A stretch of DNA of 5,385 nucleotides, taken from positions 1 through 5,385 of the forward strand of contig JAEEZP010000054.1 in the NCBI GenBank assembly GCA_016291915.1. Direction: 5' to 3'. Each line of letters opens with the position of its first letter. The stretch's first letter is position 1. The position numbers and the translations under genes are program-made. Below are positions 1 through 4,714 of this stretch, one piece after another. Below the pieces are notes generated by a model. The model did no database searches, was not told where the DNA came from, and worked only from the letters and a program-made list of their open reading frames with translations. The stretch is from Prevotella sp. GTDB lineage: Bacteria > Bacteroidota > Bacteroidia > Bacteroidales > Bacteroidaceae.

Positions 1-84
<84 letters not shown>

Positions 85-92
85 TTTTAAGT

Positions 93-132
93 GAGAGGTT
101 CTTGTTCTGAGGAGCAGGAACCTCTCTTTTTT
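93..132 (+). terminator. Intrinsic terminator of the rRNA operon
   Basis: GAGAGGTTC (93-101) pairs perfectly with GAACCTCTC (118-126). The stem extends inward to 107/112 with two G-U wobbles, giving about 15 pairs closed by a TGAG tetraloop, and six T residues follow at 127-132. Its position just after the 5S gene marks it as the end of the rRNA operon. A second T-run at 83-88 sits between the 5S and this hairpin. Confidence 0.92.
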
Positions 133-167
133 AGTTCATAGCTCATAGTTCATAGTTTAGAGTTTAG
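133..167. repeat. Five tandem 7-bp repeats (AGTTCAT / AGTTTAG)
   Basis: The stretch divides without remainder into five heptamers: AGTTCAT, AGCTCAT, AGTTCAT, AGTTTAG and AGTTTAG, at 133, 140, 147, 154 and 161. Units differ by one to three bases. The array starts directly after the T-run of the terminator. It carries TAG stops and no start codon, so it is non-coding. I recognise no function; a slippage-prone simple repeat is the plainest reading. The rest of the gap to 241 is pyrimidine/AT-rich and shows no convincing promoter box. Confidence 0.75.
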
Positions 168-241
168 GGCCATTTTTCGTTTCCTATTTTCCATTTCTAA
201 TTACCATTATACTAAAAATCTTTATTCCTCGTTATTCTATC

Positions 242-1423
242 ATGCAATGGACAGATAGAATACAACAGACGAAGATTATACTTGTTATAGCAGCAATCAT
301 AATTGCTGCTGCTTCTTTAGTTGTATCTCATTACCTTGTCAAGGATCTTGCTGATCAGGAACGTAGCAGGATGGAACTATGGGCAGAGGCAATGCGCTCG
401 TTGAATATGCCTGATACAAATACAGATTTGGGACTTGTACTCAAAGTTATTGAAGATAATAATTCCATTCCAGTAATTGTAGTTGATGATGATCAGGAAA
501 TCACTGCCTTCCGAAATGTTAGGATTCGTAAACATACTTCTGCCGACACCTTAATGTATTTACAAAGTGAGGTTCAAAGGATGAAGAAGATGAATCGTTT
601 CATCCGCATTAATCTGGAGTCTTCTAAAGACTATATCGATGTGTGCTATGACGAATCGTTGATGATAAAACGTCTGAATATCTATCCATATATTCAGTTA
701 GGAGTAGTGATGATTTTTGTACTCATTGCGATTTTTGCACTTCTCACTTCTAAAAAAGCCGAGCAGAATAAAGTATGGGTAGGTTTGTCTAAAGAAACAG
801 CTCATCAGTTGGGTACTCCAATTAGTAGTTTGATGGCATGGACGGAAGTTCTCAAGGATAATTATCCTGAAGACGAATTGATTCCAGAGATGGCAAATGA
901 TGTGAAGCGTTTGGAACTGATTGCTGAACGATTCTCAAAGATTGGTTCTGTTCCCGAACTTGCTTCTGTTAATCTTTTGGATGTGATGAATCGTGTGGCT
1001 GACTATATGAGTCATCGTACATCTGATAAAGTGATTATTGAGAAGGTCTTTCCCATTCAGGAAATAGTGGTTGATGTCAATGCTGCTCTATTTGAGTGGG
1101 TGATAGAAAACCTGTGCAAGAATGCCGTGGATGCGATGAATGGTAGTGGGAAGATTACACTTTTTGTCCAGGACGAGGGTGAACATATTGCCATTGAGGT
1201 TTCTGATACAGGTAAAGGTATTAAGAAAAAGGATATTAAACATGTGTTTAAACCCGGTTTTACGACAAAGAAACGTGGATGGGGGTTGGGACTGTCCTTA
1301 GCAAAAAGAATTGTTGAGGAATATCATAAAGGTAGGATATTTGTAGTAAATAGTGAACTCGGAAAGGGTACGACCTTCCGCATAGAACTACGAAAAGGAC
1401 AAAAAACTAAGTGTTTTAGTTAA
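242..1423 (+). CDS. Membrane sensor histidine kinase (HisKA-like/HATPase_c)
   Basis: This is a 393-residue two-component sensor kinase that should autophosphorylate on histidine and pass phosphate to a response regulator not present in this window. A membrane helix at about residues 11-32 and a second at about 150-168 bracket a sensor region of roughly 115 residues, probably periplasmic and not assignable to a named domain. The H-box is AHQLGTPISSL with His188. The N-box is ENLCKNAVDAM (289-299), G1 is DTGKGI (322-327), the F-box is FKPGF (336-340) and G2 is GWGLGL (346-351), so the ATPase domain looks intact. The residue after the phospho-acceptor His is Gln, not the usual Glu/Asp. The ATG at 242 is the first start available in the open frame, but it has no clear Shine-Dalgarno. 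The last five residues, TKCFS, are encoded within the first repressor dyad (1405-1421). No terminator separates it from the next gene, so some read-through is possible. Confidence 0.9.
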   Translation: MQWTDRIQQTKIILVIAAIIIAAASLVVSHYLVKDLADQERSRMELWAEAMRSLNMPDTNTDLGLVLKVIEDNNSIPVIVVDDDQEITAFRNVRIRKHTSADTLMYLQSEVQRMKKMNRFIRINLESSKDYIDVCYDESLMIKRLNIYPYIQLGVVMIFVLIAIFALLTSKKAEQNKVWVGLSKETAHQLGTPISSLMAWTEVLKDNYPEDELIPEMANDVKRLELIAERFSKIGSVPELASVNLLDVMNRVADYMSHRTSDKVIIEKVFPIQEIVVDVNAALFEWVIENLCKNAVDAMNGSGKITLFVQDEGEHIAIEVSDTGKGIKKKDIKHVFKPGFTTKKRGWGLGLSLAKRIVEEYHKGRIFVVNSELGKGTTFRIELRKGQKTKCFS

Positions 1424-1485
1424 ATAACTAGGTGTTTTAGTTTATTTAACTAAATAAATTCGTTATATAACTAATCTTTTTAGTT
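1405..1485. promoter_or_regulatory. Four phased 17-bp dyads: putative BlaI-type operator array
   Basis: Four copies of AACTAA-N5-TTAGTT lie at 1405-1421 (AACTAAGTGTTTTAGTT), 1426-1442 (one change, AACTAG), 1448-1464 (right half TTCGTT) and 1469-1485 (AACTAATCTTTTTAGTT). Starts are 21, 22 and 21 bp apart, so half-sites fall every 10-11 bp, about one helical turn. The half-sites at 1437-1442 and 1448-1453 also form a perfect dyad in the opposite arrangement. BlaI/MecI repressors are dimers that bind dyads in their own promoters, and the next gene is a BlaI homologue. The array covers that gene's likely promoter. That BlaI is the binding protein is inference; staphylococcal BlaI/MecI sites have a different core (TACA/TGTA). 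Confidence 0.75.
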
Positions 1486-1491
1486 AATTTG
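1459..1491 (+). promoter_or_regulatory. Probable promoter of the blaI-blaR unit
   Basis: A Bacteroidota-type -7 box TTAATTTG (1484-1491; consensus TAnnTTTG, one mismatch) lies 21 bp after a -33-like TTCG (1459-1462; consensus TTTG, one mismatch). This predicts a start of transcription near 1496 and a leader of about 25 nt. The -33 element lies inside the third dyad and the -7 box overlaps the last base pairs of the fourth, so bound repressor would block it. Both boxes are imperfect, hence the moderate score. Confidence 0.45.
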
Positions 1492-1520
1492 CAACAGAAA
1501 CCATTAATAGTATCTGTTGT

Positions 1521-1883
1521 ATGAAGACATTAACGCAGAAAGAAGAAGAGATCATGAACCTTTTTTGGGAAAATGGTGACATGCGGATTGTTGAATTACA
1601 GGCGCATTATGCAGAGCCGAAGCCCCATGTCAACACACTGAGTACACTGGTGAAAATCTTGGAAGAGAAAGGATTCTTAGATCACAGAGCTATAACGGCA
1701 CGCTGCTTCAAATATTATACGAAGATTTCGCGTGAGGACTATCGTGGTGGTTCTTTGCAAAATATAGTGAATAAATTCTTTGGAAAGAACTATATGAACG
1801 TTGTCAACACATTGGTACGTGATGAGAAGATCAGTGTGGATGAGTTGAAGGAACTGATCAAGATGGTGGAAGGAGGTAAGTAA
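1521..1883 (+). CDS. blaI: BlaI/MecI/CopY family transcriptional repressor
   Basis: The 120-residue product has the usual length for this family. An N-terminal winged helix-turn-helix spans about residues 1-70: LTQKEEEIMNLFWENG is the typical opening helix, PHVNTLSTLVKILEEKGFL (35-53) contains the recognition helix, and residues 55-70 form the wing ending in YYTKIS. Residues 74-118 make the helical dimerisation tail, ending VDELKELIKMVE. Family members repress their own gene and the adjacent sensor-protease gene, and are inactivated by cleavage in the tail when the sensor is triggered. Here the stop codon overlaps the next ATG by one base (TAATG), indicating translational coupling, and the operator array sits directly upstream. 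The symbol is by homology only: no beta-lactamase gene is visible, so a role in beta-lactam resistance should not be assumed. Confidence 0.9.
   Translation: MKTLTQKEEEIMNLFWENGDMRIVELQAHYAEPKPHVNTLSTLVKILEEKGFLDHRAITARCFKYYTKISREDYRGGSLQNIVNKFFGKNYMNVVNTLVRDEKISVDELKELIKMVEGGK
1870..1877 (+). promoter_or_regulatory. Perfect Shine-Dalgarno site for the BlaR-type gene
   Basis: AAGGAGGT ends five bases before the ATG at 1883 and lies inside the last codons of the repressor gene. It fixes the start of the downstream gene. No other gene in the window has a site this strong, and Bacteroidota generally make little use of them, so it suggests deliberately strong initiation at this coupled junction. 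Confidence 0.7.
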
Positions 1884-3694
1884 TGATTTTCGTCTATACC
1901 TTTAAGGTCGGCTTGTGCCTCATCGTTTTTTATCTTTTGTTCAAGTTGTTCTTGAGTAAGGAGACCTTTCATCATTTCAACAGGATGATGCTGCTTGGTG
2001 TGATGTTTCTGTCATTAGCAATCCCTTTTGTTAAAGTCAGCCTGTCAGAGCCATCTCCTGTCAATCATGGTATGGTAATGATTGAGAATCTTCTTTTACA
2101 AGGCACTGTGGTTTCTGAGGAATCATCTTTTCATTTTTCAGTCATTAGTTGTTTATGTATTGTCATAGCGTTAGGATGGTTGTTCTTCCTGTTCCGAATA
2201 CTCTTTTCGGTTGGTCATCTCATTTACACGATAAGAAAAAAACAACTTTGCCGTTATCAGGTCGATGGCGCAGAGGTTTATATCATGTCAGGTAAACAGT
2301 CACCCTTTTCATGGTATAACAAAATAATAATGAGTAAGGAGGATTACGAAGAGCATCCCGATGAGATACTCGTCCATGAGTTGGCACATGTTCGTTTGCA
2401 TCACTCGTGGGATATTTTATTGGCCAATCTCTTTATCATCTTTCAATGGTTTAATCCGGCATCCTGGCTGTTGAAAAGAGAGTTGCAGAATGTTCATGAG
2501 TATGAGGCAGATCAGGCCGTTATCAATCGAGGAGTCGACGCCAAGCAGTATCAGTTACTGCTTATAAAAAAGTCTGTGGGTGAACATCTGTTCTCCATGG
2601 CAAATTATCTAAACTATCATTCATTAAAAAACAGAATTACTATGATGCAGATGAAACAATCGAATCCATGGCGCAAGATGAAGGCTTTAGTAGTCTTACC
2701 CATGGCAGCCCTAACCATAGTGGCCTTTGCTAATCCCAAAGTGGAGCGCATAGCTGAACAGGTAGAAAACGAGAGTGGAACGGTGATTAATAAGGCCATG
2801 GCCGAAGTGAAGACCGAAGGGACTGCGATCCTTCCACAACTTACGAGACAAGAGGATGTCACGACAACAGAACAGGCATTACCCAGTGATGAGAAGGTGA
2901 CTGTCACCGGAGTCGTGATGAGTAGTACGGATAGGAAGCCGATTATTGGTGCTATCGTCATGCTGAAAGGCACAAAGAAGGGTACGGTAACTGATCTTGA
3001 AGGGCGCTTTCGTTTGTCAGATGTTCCCGTGGGAACAGATCTGGAGTTTAGTTATGTTGGCTTCTCTTCTAACACAAAGAGGGTAGAGAAAGGAGGAGAG
3101 GTGGAAGTCTTGTTGACTTCCGAAGAAGCATCGTCGAAGCGCAAGGACTATTTTGATGTAGTGGAAGTGATGCCAACCTTTCCTGGTGGCATGGGCGCTA
3201 TGATGAAATGGCTGAGTGAGAATGTCAAGTATCCGGAAGAGGCACATAAAGCTAAGCAACAGGGTAGGGTGATAGTTTCCTTCATCGTGGATAAAGATGG
3301 TTCTATAGGTGATGTGACTGTAGCAAAATCCGTTGCTCCATCCTTGGATGAGGAAGCTGTTCGTGTGATGAAGAGCATGCCTAACTGGAATCCCGGTATG
3401 CAAAATGGAAAACCCGTGCGAGTGAAATATACTGTTCCGGTGTCATTCAAACTGGATGGAGGTAGAGTAAATGCTGATGCAGCAGGAAACAGTATGATGA
3501 TAATTGAAAGCCCTGAAGGAAATAAAGTTCAACCTCTTTACCTCGTTAATGGAAAAGAGATTAGGGCTGATGAGAGAAACAAGATTGATCCGTCTTCTAT
3601 ACAGAGTATTACTGTATTGAAGAGCGAAGAAGCCGTGAGGAAGTACGGTAACAAAGGTAAGGATGGTGTCGTGGAGATCATTCTCAAAGACTGA
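1883..3694 (+). CDS. BlaR1-type M56 metallopeptidase with CarboxypepD_reg-like, TonB C-terminal and plug-like tail
   Basis: This 603-residue protein is the likely sensor-protease partner of the upstream repressor. Membrane helices fall at about 2-24, 33-53, 86-112, 178-192 and 267-284. The M56 zinc site is HELAH (165-169), and HEYEAD (205-210) probably supplies the third, glutamate ligand; this domain should face the cytoplasm. After the last helix comes an envelope-side tail. A linker leads to a carboxypeptidase regulatory-like beta domain (about 338-412, with KGTKKGTVTDLEGRF and SYVGF). Next is a TonB C-terminal domain (about 431-524, with FPGGMGAMMKWL, YPEEA, GRVIVSFIVDKDG and VPVSF). Last is a short segment (551-603, LVNGKE, PSSIQSITVLKSEEA, YGNKGKDGVVEI) resembling the end of a SusC-like receptor plug. 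Classical BlaR1 instead ends in a penicillin-binding sensor domain, absent here, so the signal is unknown. Similar fusions are common in Bacteroidota. Confidence 0.9.
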   Translation: MIFVYTFKVGLCLIVFYLLFKLFLSKETFHHFNRMMLLGVMFLSLAIPFVKVSLSEPSPVNHGMVMIENLLLQGTVVSEESSFHFSVISCLCIVIALGWLFFLFRILFSVGHLIYTIRKKQLCRYQVDGAEVYIMSGKQSPFSWYNKIIMSKEDYEEHPDEILVHELAHVRLHHSWDILLANLFIIFQWFNPASWLLKRELQNVHEYEADQAVINRGVDAKQYQLLLIKKSVGEHLFSMANYLNYHSLKNRITMMQMKQSNPWRKMKALVVLPMAALTIVAFANPKVERIAEQVENESGTVINKAMAEVKTEGTAILPQLTRQEDVTTTEQALPSDEKVTVTGVVMSSTDRKPIIGAIVMLKGTKKGTVTDLEGRFRLSDVPVGTDLEFSYVGFSSNTKRVEKGGEVEVLLTSEEASSKRKDYFDVVEVMPTFPGGMGAMMKWLSENVKYPEEAHKAKQQGRVIVSFIVDKDGSIGDVTVAKSVAPSLDEEAVRVMKSMPNWNPGMQNGKPVRVKYTVPVSFKLDGGRVNADAAGNSMMIIESPEGNKVQPLYLVNGKEIRADERNKIDPSSIQSITVLKSEEAVRKYGNKGKDGVVEIILKD

Positions 3695-3738
3695 TTCATT
3701 CACTAGATAAGACTTTTTCTATAAATCTCTCAAAAAAG

Positions 3739-3780
3739 ATTGGCTCACGGCGTGGATAGTATTCCATGACGTGAGCCAAT
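3739..3780. terminator. Long hairpin after the BlaR-type gene, possible transcript end
   Basis: ATTGGCTCAC (3739-3748) pairs perfectly with GTGAGCCAAT (3771-3780). The stem continues with one more pair, a G/A mismatch and six pairs (CGTGGA with TCCATG, one wobble), leaving a six-base loop. On the + strand no T-run follows. On the - strand six T residues follow after one C (complement of 3732-3737), the shape of a terminator for leftward transcription, although no leftward gene is seen. It may still end or protect the 3' end of the upstream mRNA. Confidence 0.5.
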
Positions 3781-3842
3781 GAAGTTGTTCATGAGACCAT
3801 TTCCTAATTTTTTAGGTACATCATTCATGAAATGTTGCACAT

Positions 3843-3858
3843 ACGATAGGTCTATCGT
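3843..3858. promoter_or_regulatory. 16-bp dyad ACGATAGGTCTATCGT in the intergenic region
   Basis: Perfect 7-bp arms flank a central GT. TTGC (3835-3838) and GCAA (3859-3862) add an offset outer pair. The two-base centre is too small for a comfortable RNA loop, so a protein-binding DNA site is the more natural reading. It lies about 50 bp upstream of the -33 region of the DUF177 promoter. No regulator can be named. Confidence 0.35.
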
Positions 3859-3908
3859 GCAATCTTAATATTATTTTTGATAGATAATTCTTTTTTTAGG
3901 TAATAAGT

Positions 3909-3941
3909 TATGAAATAATTGAAAAATTATTTGTAATTTTG
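3909..3941 (+). promoter_or_regulatory. Bacteroidota-type promoter for the DUF177-rpmF-fabH cluster
   Basis: TAATTTTG (3934-3941) is a perfect match to the -7 consensus TAnnTTTG. A weak -33 candidate, TATG (3909-3912), lies 21 bp upstream. This predicts a transcript start near 3946-3948, which leaves a leader of about 35 nt to the ATG at 3983 but almost none to the earlier in-frame starts. Between the two boxes AAATAATT (3913-3920) and AATTATTT (3925-3932) form a perfect dyad around GAAA. Confidence 0.65.
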
Positions 3942-3982
3942 CACCCCGAAGTGTGGACATGGTGTCTTCGCTTCATAAAGAT

Positions 3983-4504
3983 ATGTATCAATCGGAGCTC
4001 CTGCAAATCGATTTAAAGGGTTTACAAGAAGGTACCACAACATTTACCTATACCCTTGATGATACTTATTTTCAGACGTTAGAATCGTCGGAGGTAAGTG
4101 GTGGAGAGATACATGCTGTTGTGGATGTTAAGAGGGTCCAGATGTTCTGGGAACTTGAGATCCACACAGAAGGGCAGGTTATCGTTCCTTGCAATATCTG
4201 CATGGATGATATGGAACTGCCGATACAGGCGGATAACCGCTTGGTGGTTAAATTAGGAAAAGAAGACAACGAGGATGATGATATCGTGACTGTTGACGAG
4301 GAAGAAGGAATACTCGACCTGTCATGGTACATTTACGAATTTATAGTATTGGCTATCCCCATCAGGCATGTGCATGCACCTGGCAAGTGCAACGCTGCCA
4401 TGATGAAAGTTCTGGAAGAACACTCTACTGACCGAAGCAGTGATGAGGAGTCCACCACAACTGTAGATCCGCGTTGGGAGAAATTAAAGAATATCAAGTT
4501 TTAA
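3983..4504 (+). CDS. DUF177/YceD family protein (large-subunit rRNA accumulation)
   Basis: From the ATG at 3983 this is a 173-residue protein, the usual size of the family. The frame also opens at GTG 3953 and ATG 3959; I prefer 3983 because the family typically begins a few residues before the IDLKGL-type motif (here LLQIDLKGLQEG) and because the predicted transcript start would leave the earlier codons nearly leaderless. Recognisable features, numbered from 3983, are LDDTYF (25-30), a CxxC pair at Cys70 and Cys73, an acidic stretch (about 94-110), HVHAPGKC with Cys136, and a closing DPRWEKLKNI. YceD-like proteins are linked to 23S rRNA accumulation, and the family is typically encoded just before rpmF, as here, 21 bp ahead. 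A metal site formed by the cysteines is inference. Confidence 0.85.
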   Translation: MYQSELLQIDLKGLQEGTTTFTYTLDDTYFQTLESSEVSGGEIHAVVDVKRVQMFWELEIHTEGQVIVPCNICMDDMELPIQADNRLVVKLGKEDNEDDDIVTVDEEEGILDLSWYIYEFIVLAIPIRHVHAPGKCNAAMMKVLEEHSTDRSSDEESTTTVDPRWEKLKNIKF

Positions 4505-4525
4505 ATTTTAAAAAGTAATAGAGAA

Positions 4526-4714
4526 ATGGCACATCCTAAAAGAAGACAGTCAAAGACTCGTACAGCGAAAAGAAGAACTCATGATAAGGCAGTAGCTCCA
4601 ACATTGGCAATCTGTCCTAACTGCGGTGCTTACCACATTTATCATACGGTATGTCCCACATGTGGTTACTATCGTGGAAAGATCGCAATCGTTATCGACG
4701 AAGTAGCTGAATAA
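4526..4714 (+). CDS. rpmF: 50S ribosomal protein L32
   Basis: This 62-residue basic protein opens MAHPKRRQSKTRTAKRRTH, the typical L32 start that binds 23S rRNA. It carries a zinc ribbon with CPNC (Cys30, Cys33) and CPTC (Cys43, Cys46), the zinc-binding form of the protein. The C-terminus GKIAIVIDEVAE is slightly longer than in E. coli L32. An A-rich leader without a clear Shine-Dalgarno precedes the ATG, as is common in Bacteroidota. The stop overlaps the fabH start by one base (TAATG), so L32 and FabH synthesis are probably coupled. Confidence 0.97.
   Translation: MAHPKRRQSKTRTAKRRTHDKAVAPTLAICPNCGAYHIYHTVCPTCGYYRGKIAIVIDEVAE

Noticed and set aside
1405..1442. Transcription terminator after the histidine kinase gene
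   Set aside because: The dyad arms are short and AT-rich with no adjacent T-run, so a stable terminator hairpin is not supported.
1405..1485. The AACTAA/TTAGTT array as a CRISPR array or origin iterons
   Set aside because: Units are 17-bp dyads separated by 4-5 bp with no spacers, and there is no cas or replication gene; position over the blaI promoter favours operators.
1790..1975. Leftward 61-codon open frame across the repressor/protease junction
   Set aside because: It is antisense to two clear genes and has no domain features.
1521..3694. A beta-lactam resistance locus
   Set aside because: The BlaI/BlaR-like pair alone does not show this: there is no beta-lactamase or PBP gene in the window, and the protease lacks the penicillin-binding sensor domain.
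2617..3703. Four leftward open frames of 86-128 codons opposite the BlaR-type gene
   Set aside because: They lie antisense to a well-supported coding region, overlap one another, and their translations show no recognisable motif or domain; they are mirror-frame artefacts.
3953..3982. GTG at 3953 or ATG at 3959 as the DUF177 start
   Set aside because: Either would add 10 or 8 residues unlike the family N-terminus and leave almost no leader after the predicted transcript start; not excluded, but less likely than 3983.
4072..4332. Leftward 86-codon open frame opposite the DUF177 gene
   Set aside because: Its serine-rich translation is what the complement of the acidic DUF177 codons gives; there is no independent support.
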